A stretch of DNA of 64,000 nucleotides, from assembly GCF_001468395.1 (NCBI RefSeq), contig NZ_LNSG01000001.1, forward strand, positions 496,001 through 560,000, read 5' to 3'. Source of the stretch: Sphingopyxis sp. H073 (GTDB taxonomy: Bacteria; Pseudomonadota; Alphaproteobacteria; Sphingomonadales; Sphingomonadaceae). Positions 8,374 to 16,821 of the stretch are shown here, in pieces (positions within the stretch are counted from its first letter, which is position 1; each line of letters begins with the position of its first letter). The notes below the pieces were generated by a model. The model made no database searches. It saw nothing but the letters and a program-made list of their open reading frames with translations, and was not told where the DNA came from. Both the position numbers and the translations under genes were made by a program.

Positions 8374-8742
8374 TTACTTCTTCTTGCCGGCGATCGGCTT
8401 CGCCTTGCCCTTGCGGGTGCGCGCATTGGTGTGCGTGCGCTGGCCGCGGACGGGAAGGCCCTTGCGATGACGCAGGCCGCGATAGCAGGCGAGGTCCATC
8501 AGGCGCTTGATGTTCATCGCCGTGTTGCGGCGAAGGTCACCCTCGACCGTGTGGTCGGCGTCGAGCGTTTCGCGGATCTGCAGGATCTCGGCGTCGCTGA
8601 GGTCCTGGACGCGGCGGCTGTGGTCGATGCCCAGCTTGTCGGCGATGTCGACGGCGGTCTTGCGACCGATGCCGTGGATGTAGGTGAGCGCGATGATGAC
8701 GCGCTTGTTGGTGGGCAGGTTGACGCCCGCGATACGTGCCAT
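8374..8742 (-). CDS. rpsM: 30S ribosomal protein S13
   Basis: Small-subunit head protein that contacts the large subunit and the P-site tRNA. It has 122 residues with N-terminus [15 protein letters not shown], a helix-two-turn-helix core ([19 protein letters not shown]) and the basic tail [21 protein letters not shown] at 8742 has AGGAG about 10 bases upstream. It opens the operon: the gene upstream is divergent, so adk and secY, which precede rpsM in many bacteria, are not adjacent here. A sigma-70-type promoter and a structured leader lie just upstream. Confidence 0.98.
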   Translation of the reverse strand: MARIAGVNLPTNKRVIIALTYIHGIGRKTAVDIADKLGIDHSRRVQDLSDAEILQIRETLDADHTVEGDLRRNTAMNIKRLMDLACYRGLRHRKGLPVRGQRTHTNARTRKGKAKPIAGKKK

Positions 8743-8869
8743 TGGTAACTTTCTCCTGCTCCACAGGGTCGCTGGCAACGACCCCATCTCAAAGCGTCTG
8801 ATTTCCAACGCAAAAAACGGACCACGAACACGCTTGGAGCGTTTCGCCGTCCGGTCAGGCTGTCGGAAT
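8743..8869 (-). promoter_or_regulatory. Structured 5' leader of the alpha operon
   Basis: From the start site inferred for the promoter at 8876-8904, the rpsM leader is about 127 nt. It contains two small hairpins: a 5-bp stem (8830-8834 with 8838-8842) and a 6-bp stem with a 7-base loop (8766-8771 with 8779-8784) about 24 bases before the start codon. In E. coli the alpha-operon leader is bound by ribosomal protein S4 for feedback control; whether this unrelated-looking leader does the same is unproven. Confidence 0.45.
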
Positions 8870-8875
8870 GGTGCG

Positions 8876-8904
8876 CAGGTAAGGCGAGTCGGGCAGAAAG
8901 TCAA
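8876..8904 (-). promoter_or_regulatory. Candidate sigma-70 promoter for rpsM
   Basis: On the minus strand, TTGACT (8904-8899), a 17-base spacer, then TACCTG (8881-8876). The -35 box matches consensus in five of six positions and the spacing is ideal. It is the only good match upstream of rpsM. Confidence 0.65.
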
Positions 8905-8954
8905 GGGAAGTGCGGCCATTTGCACCGCTCCGCCATTCGTGCCACAGCGCAGGC

Positions 8955-9473
8955 GTGACCGAGGCCGCCGACCGCCCTGCCATCTGGCTCGACCCGCTCG
9001 CCGATCATGTGCTGGCGCATGGCATTGCGGGGTCGAGCCTGCGCGCGCTGGCCCGTGCGGCCGGAACCAGCGATCGGATGCTCCTTTATTATTATCCCGA
9101 CAAGGGCGCGCTGCTTGCTGCCGTGCTCGAACGCGCGGCGGGGCGGATGACGGCACTGCTCGACGCGGCGGCCCCGGCCCAGCCTCTGGGAGCGGAGGAG
9201 CTGCGCGCGCGGATCGTCCCGATGCTTCGCGAGCCGGTTGCGGCCCCTTTCATGCGTCTGTGGCTGGAACTTGCCGCCCGGGGCGCTGCGGGCGACGCGC
9301 TGGCGCGGCGCGTCGGCGCAGCGATCGGCGGCGGCCTTATGGTGTGGATCGAGGCCCATCTGCTTCCCGATGCTGGCCCGGCCGCCGCCGCGCGATTGCT
9401 GGCGGAAATCGAAGGCCTGGTCCTTCTCGACAGTCTGGGAATGGCGAGCGTGGTCGATCAGGCGCTCGGCTGA
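8955..9473 (+). CDS. TetR/AcrR-family transcriptional regulator
   Basis: A one-domain repressor-type protein of about 172 residues. The N-terminal helix-turn-helix is clear ([20 protein letters not shown], then [20 protein letters not shown], residues about 13-53), with an Ala/Leu-rich helical ligand-binding region after it. The start is uncertain: GTG at 8955 places the helix-turn-helix at the usual distance from the N-terminus, whereas GTG at 8910 would add 15 residues and sits too close to its AGGGA. It is convergent with, and overlaps by 16 bases, the membrane-protein gene 9458-9871, whose promoter carries two TetR-style palindromes; control of that gene is a reasonable inference. Confidence 0.85.
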   Translation: MTEAADRPAIWLDPLADHVLAHGIAGSSLRALARAAGTSDRMLLYYYPDKGALLAAVLERAAGRMTALLDAAAPAQPLGAEELRARIVPMLREPVAAPFMRLWLELAARGAAGDALARRVGAAIGGGLMVWIEAHLLPDAGPAAAARLLAEIEGLVLLDSLGMASVVDQALG

Positions 9474-9871
9474 ACGCGGTTCAGCCAGCAGCCGAGGAAG
9501 ATTGCGACCGCCCCGCCCCACAGGATCGACGCACCCGCCGACGCCAGATTGTTGCTATTCGCCGCGTAAAGCTCCGGCACCACGACCAACGCGACACTGT
9601 CGAGCGTGATGGCCGCAGCCGTGGCGACCGCGCTCGCCAGAGCCATCTGGTCGCTGCGCAGTCCCGCTAGCGCCCTTAACAGCAGCAGCACGGGCAAGGT
9701 TCCCGGGATCAACGCCGCATAGACGATCCAGCGCGCCGTGCCGGCGTACCAGCCGGAATCGCCGATCCAGCGGCAGACCAATGCCCCGACGAGCCAGACG
9801 ACGACCCCCATCCCGACGATGATCGCGAGTTGGCGCGTGGTGAAGGGAAGGTGCCGGTCCTGTGCTGCCAT
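9458..9871 (-). CDS. Small four-helix integral membrane protein
   Basis: The family is not firmly recognised; it resembles small DUF5367-like membrane proteins. It has 137 residues with four predicted membrane segments: about 15-35 (LAIIVGMGVVVWLVGALV), 44-64, 75-97 and 110-130. It has no signal peptide or catalytic motif. ATG at 9871 is preceded by AAAGGAG at ideal spacing. The 3' end overlaps the convergent TetR gene by 16 bases, and the promoter is framed by two palindromic operators, so it is probably an inducible membrane protein under that regulator. The substrate is unknown. Confidence 0.7.
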   Translation of the reverse strand: MAAQDRHLPFTTRQLAIIVGMGVVVWLVGALVCRWIGDSGWYAGTARWIVYAALIPGTLPVLLLLRALAGLRSDQMALASAVATAAAITLDSVALVVVPELYAANSNNLASAGASILWGGAVAIFLGCWLNRVQPSA

Positions 9872-9886
9872 GGTAGAGCTCCTTTG

Positions 9887-9934
9887 TGTAGCATGTGCTA
9901 CAGAGGTGAATAGCACGATGTAGCACATGCTACA
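9887..9934 (-). promoter_or_regulatory. Paired 16-bp palindromic operators around a promoter
   Basis: Two copies of TGTAGCA-NN-TGCTACA lie at 9887-9902 and 9919-9934, with centres 32 bp apart (about three helical turns, same face). Between and overlapping them is a minus-strand promoter: TTGTAG (9935-9930), a 17-base spacer and TATTCA (9912-9907) with an upstream TG. The far operator covers the -35 and spacer; the near one covers the start site and touches the ribosome-binding site of the 9458-9871 gene. This is a textbook repressor layout; the neighbouring TetR protein is the obvious candidate. Confidence 0.75.
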
Positions 9935-9958
9935 ACAGGCCGGCTCGGCGCCGTTGCG

Positions 9959-10750
9959 TCAGGCGTTGTAGGCGATCATGGCGGCGCGGTCGTGTAGCCG
10001 GCTGACGACCGCCCGGTGGATCCCGGGGGAGCAGGCGATGACACCGAAGGCTTGCGCGCGCGGCGTATTGAAGACCAGCGGTTCGCCGAAGGCGTCGGTG
10101 ACGACGGCCCCGGCCTCGGTCGCAATCAGCGCCGCAGCGGCGACGTCCCACTCGAACCCCCAGCGCAGCGTCGCGACCAGGTCGGCGCGGTCGTCGGCGA
10201 CGAGCGCCATGCGCAGCGCGATGCTGTTCGGCTTCGTCACCATGATCAGGTCGCGGTCGATCTTCGGCAGGCTGTCGGCGGGGACGCGCGATCCATCGAA
10301 GATCATCCGGCGGCTGGCGCGCAGCGTTTCGCCGTTCAAGGTCGCGCCCTTGCCCTTTTGCGCGACCCACAGCTCGTCGAGCGCGGGGGCATAGAGCACG
10401 CCGAGCTCGGGTTGGCCGTCGATCACCAGCGCGACCGACACGCACCAGCCGGGGCGGCCGCGGATGAAATCGCGCGTGCCGTCGATGGGGTCGACGCACC
10501 ACATGGCGCGGCACGACAGGCGGTCCTCATTGTCGGCGGTCTCTTCGGAGAGCCAGCCAGCCTCGGGGACCATCGCGCCGAGCACGGCTTTCAGCCGCGC
10601 ATCGACGGCCAGGTCGACGTCGCTAACCGGATTGTCGTGCGACTTGTTCCAGACGTTGACGGCCTTGCCCTCGCCGCGCCAGCGCGCCATCGCCATATCG
10701 CCGACCTCGCGCGTCGCGGCGATCACGGCTTCGAGGTTGCGACCCGGCAT
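9959..10750 (-). CDS. Inositol monophosphatase-family phosphatase
   Basis: A magnesium-dependent, lithium-sensitive-type sugar/nucleotide phosphatase of 263 residues. Metal-binding motifs are intact: the Glu pair in WLSEET (69-70), DPIDGTRDF (87-95) and WDVAAAALIATEAGA near residue 209. The family includes SuhB, CysQ and histidinol-phosphate phosphatase, and the sequence does not settle which substrate applies. It starts 10 bases after the pmbA stop, so it belongs to the pmbA transcription unit. Confidence 0.85.
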   Translation of the reverse strand: MPGRNLEAVIAATREVGDMAMARWRGEGKAVNVWNKSHDNPVSDVDLAVDARLKAVLGAMVPEAGWLSEETADNEDRLSCRAMWCVDPIDGTRDFIRGRPGWCVSVALVIDGQPELGVLYAPALDELWVAQKGKGATLNGETLRASRRMIFDGSRVPADSLPKIDRDLIMVTKPNSIALRMALVADDRADLVATLRWGFEWDVAAAALIATEAGAVVTDAFGEPLVFNTPRAQAFGVIACSPGIHRAVVSRLHDRAAMIAYNA

Positions 10751-10760
10751 CGGCGGCGGC

Positions 10761-12104
10761 TCAGCTGCTGGCGACGGTCATGCCGTCGATGCGCAGCGTC
10801 GGCACATTGGTGGCATGCCGGAATTCGAGGTCGTTCGCAGGGACCAGCGCGGCGAACATGTCGACCAGATTGCCCGCGATGGTGAATTCGGCGATCGGAC
10901 CGGCGATTGCGCCGTCGCGGATCACGAAGCCCGAAGCGCCGCGGCTGTAATCGCCGGTGACGGGATTGACGCCCTGGCCGATGAGTTCGGTGACGTAGAT
11001 GCCTTCCTTGATGTCGGCCATCAGCGCCTCGGGGCTCAGGCTGCCCGCGGCGAGGTGGAGGTTGCTCGCGCTCACCCCCGATGCACCGCCGCCGCGGCTC
11101 GCGTGGCCGGTGGGCGAAAGGCCGAGCTGCTTCGCCGAAGCGGTATCGAGCAGCCAGCCGGTGATCCTGCCGCCGGACACGATGTCCCGCGCTGCGGTCG
11201 GCAGACCTTCGCCGTCGAACGCCCGGCTGCGCAGCCCGCGCGGACGATGCGGCTCGTCGCGGATCAGGATGCTGCTGTCGAAGAGCGCCTGCTCCTCCTT
11301 GCCGAGCAGGAAGCTGGTGCCGCGCGCGATCGACGGACCCGCGATCGCGCCGAGCAGATGGCCGACGATGCTGCCGCCGACGCGCGGATCGATCATGACG
11401 GGGAGTTTACCGACCGGCGCCTTGCCGGGATTGAGGCGGGCAACCGCGCGCGTCCCGGCGCGCGCGCCGATCTCTGCGGTGCTTTCAAGATCGGCAAGGT
11501 GGTGCGCGCTGTGCCAGCCATAGTCGCGCTGCATCGAAGCGCCTTCGCCGGCGATCACGCTCGCCGACACGCTATGGCCGCTTGACCCATAGCCGCCAGC
11601 AAAGCCGTGGCTCGTGGCGAGCGCGAAGCGCGTGCGGCTGTGGCTCGCACTGCCGCCCTCGCTGTTGGTCACGCCGGTGATCGCGCGCGCGGCTTCCTCG
11701 ACCGCGAGCGCGGCTTCGCGCAGCGCCTGCGGGTCGGCCTCGCTGCCGTCGTCGAGATCGAGATCGGGGACGGGCCCCTTGAACAGCAAGTCCTGCGGGG
11801 CGAGACCGGCATAGGGATCTTCGGGTGCCTCGCGCGCCATCGCGACACAGCGCTCGACGAGCTTGGCGAGTTCGCCCGCGTCCATGTCGGCGGTCGAGAC
11901 GCTGGCGCTCCGCTGCCCGACGAAGACCCGCAGGCTGATATCCTGTCCTTCGGAGCGTTCGACGTCCTCCAATGCGCCAAGGCGCATCGAGACCGAGGTC
12001 GCGGCATTGCAATAATAGAGCGCGTCGGCGGCGTCGGCGCCGGCTTTGGTCGCGGCGTCGCACAGCATCTGCGCGCGGTCTAGGGCTTCGGCAACGGTCA
12101 GCAT
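10761..12104 (-). CDS. pmbA: TldD/PmbA-family metalloprotease subunit
   Basis: PmbA (TldE) pairs with TldD to form a peptidase that degrades small unfolded peptides and matures some ribosomal peptides. The 447-residue length is typical. Family features include the N-terminal LTVAEALDRAQ..., SVSTADMDAGELAKLVERCV, the central GKAPVGKLPVMIDPRVGGS and the C-terminal YSRGASGFVIRDG. It lacks the HExxxH zinc site of TldD, as expected for the PmbA partner. No TldD gene is in the window. It is followed closely by the phosphatase gene and preceded at 52 bases by a small membrane-protein gene. Confidence 0.92.
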   Translation of the reverse strand: MLTVAEALDRAQMLCDAATKAGADAADALYYCNAATSVSMRLGALEDVERSEGQDISLRVFVGQRSASVSTADMDAGELAKLVERCVAMAREAPEDPYAGLAPQDLLFKGPVPDLDLDDGSEADPQALREAALAVEEAARAITGVTNSEGGSASHSRTRFALATSHGFAGGYGSSGHSVSASVIAGEGASMQRDYGWHSAHHLADLESTAEIGARAGTRAVARLNPGKAPVGKLPVMIDPRVGGSIVGHLLGAIAGPSIARGTSFLLGKEEQALFDSSILIRDEPHRPRGLRSRAFDGEGLPTAARDIVSGGRITGWLLDTASAKQLGLSPTGHASRGGGASGVSASNLHLAAGSLSPEALMADIKEGIYVTELIGQGVNPVTGDYSRGASGFVIRDGAIAGPIAEFTIAGNLVDMFAALVPANDLEFRHATNVPTLRIDGMTVASS

Positions 12105-12156
12105 CCGCGCGCCCTATACGGCGCGCGGGTCAGCGTCAAAAATTAAAGTCGATGAT

Positions 12157-12555
12157 TTAGCGCGCGATCGCAGCGATAGCGTCGGTCGCCGCCATCGCTC
12201 CGCTGACCCAGAGAAAGGGCAGGATGAGTGCAGCCGCCCACAGCCGACGCGTATCGCGGCGGAAGCGCTGATGAAGCCCGCGGCTCGCGAGGGCCTGGCG
12301 GCTGAGATGATACCAGCGCCGCTCGGTCATCCGCGCGATCGGCAGCGCGAGCGCGACGAGCATGATGAGCGCAACGATGATGAGCGCCGAAGGGGCACCG
12401 GCCGAAACGGCGCTGGCGACGAGCCAGACCTGAAGCGCGGCGAAGGCAATGAGGGCGGCCGCGGCGTGAACGGTCATGCGGCGGCCAAGGCTGCGTGCCG
12501 GCGGTACGCTTGCAGTCGATCGGCGCCAGAGGCGCGGTCCGAACGTCGATGCCAT
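12157..12555 (-). CDS. Small membrane protein upstream of pmbA
   Basis: Function unknown. The 132-residue product has a basic N-terminus (RLWRRST...RSLGRR), two adjacent membrane segments (about 29-48 and 53-73), a basic cytoplasmic-looking loop (TERRWYHLSRQ...HQRFRRDTRR) and a third segment near the C-terminus (about 106-126). ATG at 12555 has GGGAGG about 10 bases upstream; a longer frame to 12711 has no such support. It is likely first in the unit with pmbA and the phosphatase gene. Confidence 0.65.
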   Translation of the reverse strand: MASTFGPRLWRRSTASVPPARSLGRRMTVHAAAALIAFAALQVWLVASAVSAGAPSALIIVALIMLVALALPIARMTERRWYHLSRQALASRGLHQRFRRDTRRLWAAALILPFLWVSGAMAATDAIAAIAR

Positions 12556-12857
12556 GTTTTTCAGCCTCCCCGGCCGGCGATTCCCAGAAACCGCACGATT
12601 TGCCCCAAAAATTCCCAAGTCAAGACACTCTGCGCGCGATTCGTTAAAAAATGCATTCGATTCGTCCCGGATTCGCAACGAAATCGCGCCGGGGCGCCCA
12701 AATCGCTGCAAAAACGGTGATAATTGGCCCGATTTTTGCCCCAGGCGGGTTGCAGACGGTCGAGCGTGGAGCGCCGTTGGTCGAAGCCCTGCATCCAGGG
12801 GCCGGGGTCGTGCCGTCTAAGTTTCATCTACTCGCACGAAGCAATTGGGGAAATAGC
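12556..12857. other. Divergent intergenic region with one promoter-like match
   Basis: About 302 bp, relatively A/T-rich around 12600-12740, separating the small membrane-protein gene (minus) from the S9 peptidase gene (plus). On the minus strand TTGACT (12623-12618) is followed after 17 bases by AATCGT (12600-12595), a good -35 with a weak -10. For the plus strand I see only an extended -10-like TGATAATTG near 12717. There is no hairpin or repeat. Confidence 0.4.
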
Positions 12858-14792
12858 ATGCGTCATCTCGCCATTCTGGCCGCCCTCGCTCTTCCGCTCG
12901 CACCGGCCCTCCCCGCGGAGGGCGGCCGGCCGGGAATCGAACCCAAGCCCGCGGCGCTGATCGCCGACGGAATCCCGGAGGTTCCGGCCGATATCACCGC
13001 GGCGACGCGGCCCTATATGGAAAATCGCAGCGCCAGCTTCGTCGGCTGGAACGAGGTCGATCGGTCGATGCTGATCGCGACGCGTTTCGGCAACACCGCG
13101 CAGATTCACCGCGTGGCGGCGCCGATGGGCGCGCGCCAGCAACTGACGTTCGAGGCCGAGCCGGTCGGCGTCGGCGCCTGGTCGCCGAAAAGCGCCGACA
13201 TCATGCTGGTCCAGAAGGACGTCGGCGGGAACGAATTTTTCCAGATTTATGCGCTGAAGGACGGTCGGCTCGAACTGCTGACCGACGGCAAGAGCCGCAA
13301 CGGATATAATGCCTGGAGCAGGGATGGCACGACACTCGCCTACACGTCGACGCGTCGCAACGGTCGCGACAGCGACATCTACCTCATCGATCCGCGCGAT
13401 CGCGCGTCGAACAGGATGATTGCGCAGGTCGAGGGCGGCGGCTGGGCGGTCAATGACTTCTCTCCCGACATGCGCTGGGCGATCGTGTCGCAATATGTGT
13501 CTGTCGAGCAGGCCGACCTGTTCCGTCTTGATCTTGCCAGCGGTGCGCTTACGCCGATCGGCGACCACAAGAAGGCGATAGCGCAGCGCGGTGCCGAATT
13601 CGCACCCGACGGCACGATCTGGCTGACGAGCGACGAGGGGTCGGACTTCCAGCGGCTAGGCACGCTGGACCCGGCAAGCGGCAAGTTCACCGCGAAGGGC
13701 CCCGCCGAAAAATGGGACGTCACCAGCTTCAACATCGCCGACGACGGCAGTTTCATCGCCTATGTCGTCAACGAAGCGGGCATGTCGAAGCTGCGGTTGC
13801 TCGATCCGAAGAGCGGAGCGGTGCGCACGGTGGACCTGCCGGCGGGTGTCATCGGCGGGGTGAGTATCGCGCCATGGGGCGAGGTTGGTTTCAGCTTCAC
13901 CTCGGCGCGCAGCGCGACCGATGCGTATAGCGTCGACCCGAAGACGCTGAAGGTCACGCGCTGGACGCAGAGCGAGACCGGCGGGCTCGACGTCACGCGG
14001 AATGTCGAACCCGAGCTGGTCAAGGTAAAGAGCTTCGACGGGCTGGAAGTGTCGGGTTTCCTCTACCGTCCCGACCCCGCGAAATTCCCCGGCAAGCGTC
14101 CGCTGATCATGAGCGTCCACGGCGGCCCTGAAAGCCAGTCGCGTCCGGGCTTCATGGGCCGCAACAATTATCTGCTCAACGAAATGGGGGTGGCGCTCTT
14201 CTATCCCAATGTTCGCGGTTCGACCGGCTACGGCAAGACCTTCGTCGGTCTCGACAACGGTCCGTTCAAACGCGAGGACAGCGTCAAGGACATGGGGGCC
14301 TTTCTCGACAGCCTCGCAAAGGACAAGGGGCTCGATGCGAGCCGTTTCGGCCTGACCGGCGGCAGCTATGGGGGGTATATGTGCTATGCCGCCGCGACCC
14401 ATTTTGCCGACAAGCTGCGGGCGAACCTGTGCGTCGTCGCGATCTCCAATTTCGTGACCTTCCTCGAGAATACGCAGGAATATCGCCGCGACCTGCGCCG
14501 CGTCGAATATGGTGACGAGCGCGTGCCTGCGCAGCGCAAGAAGCTGATGGAAATCTCGCCGCTGACCCGCGTTTCAGAGATCAGCAAGCCGATGTTCGTC
14601 GTCACGGGCGCGAACGACCCGCGCGTGCCGGCGTCGGAGGCCGATCAGATCGTCGCGGCAGTGCGCGCCAAGGGCGGCACGGCGTGGCACCTCGTCGGCA
14701 CCAACGAGGGGCATGGCTTCGCGAAGAAGGAAAATGCCGATTATCAATTCTGGACGTCGCTGATCTTCTGGCAGAAATATCTGCTCGATTGA
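12858..14792 (+). CDS. S9 family peptidase (acylaminoacyl-peptidase type), exported
   Basis: A serine peptidase of 644 residues with a signal peptide (MRHLAILAALALPLAPALPA), a WD-like beta-propeller and a C-terminal alpha/beta-hydrolase domain. The triad is visible as Ser503 (GGSYGGYM), Asp587 (ANDPRVP) and His619 (EGHGF). The arrangement fits the S9C/dipeptidyl-peptidase IV-like group rather than the S9A oligopeptidase at 2975-5134. ATG at 12858 follows GGGGAAATAGC and begins the signal peptide; the upstream open frame is not supported. Likely role: periplasmic peptide processing or nutrition. Confidence 0.9.
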   Translation: MRHLAILAALALPLAPALPAEGGRPGIEPKPAALIADGIPEVPADITAATRPYMENRSASFVGWNEVDRSMLIATRFGNTAQIHRVAAPMGARQQLTFEAEPVGVGAWSPKSADIMLVQKDVGGNEFFQIYALKDGRLELLTDGKSRNGYNAWSRDGTTLAYTSTRRNGRDSDIYLIDPRDRASNRMIAQVEGGGWAVNDFSPDMRWAIVSQYVSVEQADLFRLDLASGALTPIGDHKKAIAQRGAEFAPDGTIWLTSDEGSDFQRLGTLDPASGKFTAKGPAEKWDVTSFNIADDGSFIAYVVNEAGMSKLRLLDPKSGAVRTVDLPAGVIGGVSIAPWGEVGFSFTSARSATDAYSVDPKTLKVTRWTQSETGGLDVTRNVEPELVKVKSFDGLEVSGFLYRPDPAKFPGKRPLIMSVHGGPESQSRPGFMGRNNYLLNEMGVALFYPNVRGSTGYGKTFVGLDNGPFKREDSVKDMGAFLDSLAKDKGLDASRFGLTGGSYGGYMCYAAATHFADKLRANLCVVAISNFVTFLENTQEYRRDLRRVEYGDERVPAQRKKLMEISPLTRVSEISKPMFVVTGANDPRVPASEADQIVAAVRAKGGTAWHLVGTNEGHGFAKKENADYQFWTSLIFWQKYLLD

Positions 14793-14862
14793 CGGTCATG
14801 CCTTGACCCGGCGCGGGGCCGGCGATTAGCGCTTTCGGCGGATTTCAGCCGAAGGAGATGCG

Positions 14863-16125
14863 ATGCGCCGGCCCAAGCTGCTGGATACGATGCGCGACTA
14901 CAGCTGGCCGCTGTTTCGCGCCGACGCCCTGGCCGGGATCAGCGTCGCGCTCGTCGCCCTGCCGCTGTGCATCGCGATCGCCATCGCGTCGGGCAGCACG
15001 CCGTTCGTCGGGCTGGTCACCGCGATCATCGGTGGCTTCATCCTCTCCGCGACCAGCGGCAGCAGGGTCCAGATCGGCGGGCCGACCGGCGCCTTCATCG
15101 TCGTCGTCTATGGCGTGATCCAGAGCCACGGGATGGACGGGCTGATCGTCGCGACGATCATGGCCGGGATCATCCTGGTGATCGCGGGCTTCTTTCGCGC
15201 CGGCCGGCTGATCGCGCTGGTCCCCGAGCCGGTGATCGACGGCTTCACCATCGGCATCGCGGCGATCATCGCGGTCAGTCAGTTTCAGGATGCGCTTGGC
15301 CTGTCGGCGGGCAAGGTTCCGGCCGACATGATTCCGAAGCTGGAGGCGCTGTGGGCGGCGCGTGCGACCCTGAGCCCCGCTGCGCTCGGCATCACCGCCG
15401 CGACGATCGCCGCCATCCTGCTGCTGCGCCGCTGGCGCCCACGCTGGCCGGTGCTGGTGATCGCGGTCGGGTTCGCGTCGCTCGCGGTGCTATGGTTGCA
15501 TCTTCCCGTCGATACCGTCGGGTCGCGCTTCGGCAGTTTGCCGAACGGCCTGCCGGCGCCGCACTGGCCGCAGGTGACGGCCGATCGCATCGTCGTGCTG
15601 CTGCCCTCGGCCTTCACCATCGCCTTTCTCGCCGGCGTTGAGTCCCTGCTCTCGGCGATCGTCGCCGACCGTATGTTCGGGGGCCATCACCGGCCGAGTG
15701 CCGAGCTGCTGGCGCAAGGCTATGCCAATATCGTCACGCCGCTGTTCGGCGGGCTACCGGTGACCGGCGCGATCGCGCGTACCGCGACCAACGTCCGGGC
15801 AGGCGGGCGGACGCCGGTCGCGGGTATGGTCCATGCGCTGGTGATCCTGGCTGTGGTGCTCGTCGCCGGGAAGCTGGCAGGCGCGCTGGCGCTGCCCGCG
15901 CTTGCGGCTGTGTTGCTCGTCACCGCGCTTAACATGGCCGAGCCCGAGAAATGGCGCGAGCATCTGGCGCTCCCGAAGGACGAACTGCTGCTGCTCGTGT
16001 TGACCCTGGTCCTGACCGTCTTCGCTGACCTCACGATCGCGATCGGCGTCGGGGTCGCGCTCGGGCTGCTGCTGCGCTGGGGGAAAGGGCGCGCGTCGGC
16101 GCCGTGGACGCCGCGCGGCCGCTGA
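14863..16125 (+). CDS. SulP-family anion transporter without STAS domain
   Basis: A secondary anion transporter of the SLC26/SulP superfamily (sulfate, bicarbonate or another anion; the substrate is not decidable). The 420 residues show the N-terminal SulP signature (WPLFRADALAGISVALVALP), IGGPTGAFIVVVYG, PEPVIDGFTIGIAAIIA, and GVESLLSAIVADRM. The protein ends soon after the last membrane helix (GLLLRWGKGRA), so it lacks the cytoplasmic STAS domain present in most family members of about 550 residues. The start is firm: GAAGGAG 5 bases before ATG. Only 4 bases separate its stop from that of the next, convergent gene. Confidence 0.88.
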   Translation: MRRPKLLDTMRDYSWPLFRADALAGISVALVALPLCIAIAIASGSTPFVGLVTAIIGGFILSATSGSRVQIGGPTGAFIVVVYGVIQSHGMDGLIVATIMAGIILVIAGFFRAGRLIALVPEPVIDGFTIGIAAIIAVSQFQDALGLSAGKVPADMIPKLEALWAARATLSPAALGITAATIAAILLLRRWRPRWPVLVIAVGFASLAVLWLHLPVDTVGSRFGSLPNGLPAPHWPQVTADRIVVLLPSAFTIAFLAGVESLLSAIVADRMFGGHHRPSAELLAQGYANIVTPLFGGLPVTGAIARTATNVRAGGRTPVAGMVHALVILAVVLVAGKLAGALALPALAAVLLVTALNMAEPEKWREHLALPKDELLLLVLTLVLTVFADLTIAIGVGVALGLLLRWGKGRASAPWTPRGR

Positions 16126-16129
16126 CCGG

Positions 16130-16738
16130 TCAATTCTTCGGCGGAACCGGCAGCTCGCCCGCGTCGACATCGGGCGTAACCGGGGCAGGGGCCTGACCAC
16201 TCGCCTGACGCTCGAGTTCTGCCGCCGCCTTCTGCCGTTCGGCGAGCGCCTTCTCCTCGGCGGTTACCGCCGCCTCGACCTCGGCGGCCGCCGCGTCGAT
16301 GCCGGCGAGGCGCTTGGCGCGCTCGTCGGCGATCATCGTCTGCCAGTCGGTCTTGTCCGCCGCCCTCTGCTCGGCCTTGGCGCCCGCGACGAGTTGCTGG
16401 GTGCAGCCGGTGAAGCCGCCGAGCCCGACGGGCGAGCAGCTGTCGGTGCCGAACCGGCCGACGCGTTCCATCGAGGTCACGCGATTGAGCCACGCCTGGT
16501 TGCGCGGGTCGAGCGGGTCGCCGCCGCGGAAGATCTGCGGCACACGATAACGGTCCTGTTCGGGCAGGCGGTTGCAGACGACGATCTCGTCGGGGCTCGA
16601 TGACTCGCACTTGTCCTGACCGTACACGATGACCTGGTTGATCTTTTCGGCATTGGTCGTGTCGGCGTCCTGCGCGGCGGCAGGAAGCGCGGCGAAGCTG
16701 CTGGCAAGAAGGAGCGCGGCGAGCGGCAGGCGGGTCAT
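16130..16738 (-). CDS. Exported protein with four cysteines and coiled-coil tail
   Basis: Function unknown. It has 202 residues: a signal peptide (residues 1-22, ending PAAAQ), a globular part with four cysteines (44, 55, 101, 112) and the segment EIVVCNRLPEQDRYRVP, which recurs in unannotated sphingomonad proteins as I remember them, then an Ala/Glu-rich predicted coiled coil (about 120-180) and a Pro-rich end. ATG at 16738 has AAGGA about 8 bases upstream; ATG at 16753 is an alternative with a weaker site. It lies 83 bases downstream of coq7 on the same strand. Confidence 0.7.
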   Translation of the reverse strand: MTRLPLAALLLASSFAALPAAAQDADTTNAEKINQVIVYGQDKCESSSPDEIVVCNRLPEQDRYRVPQIFRGGDPLDPRNQAWLNRVTSMERVGRFGTDSCSPVGLGGFTGCTQQLVAGAKAEQRAADKTDWQTMIADERAKRLAGIDAAAAEVEAAVTAEEKALAERQKAAAELERQASGQAPAPVTPDVDAGELPVPPKN

Positions 16739-16821
16739 CAGTTTATCCTTCATCCTGTTTTGGCGGGCTTGGCACCATAAGCCTGCATCCGTGCTGAACG
16801 GGCAGGATTGTTCGAATTCTA

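Noticed and set aside
12651..12857. Longer N-terminus for the S9 peptidase
   Set aside because: The extra 69 residues would precede a good signal peptide and lack a ribosome-binding site.
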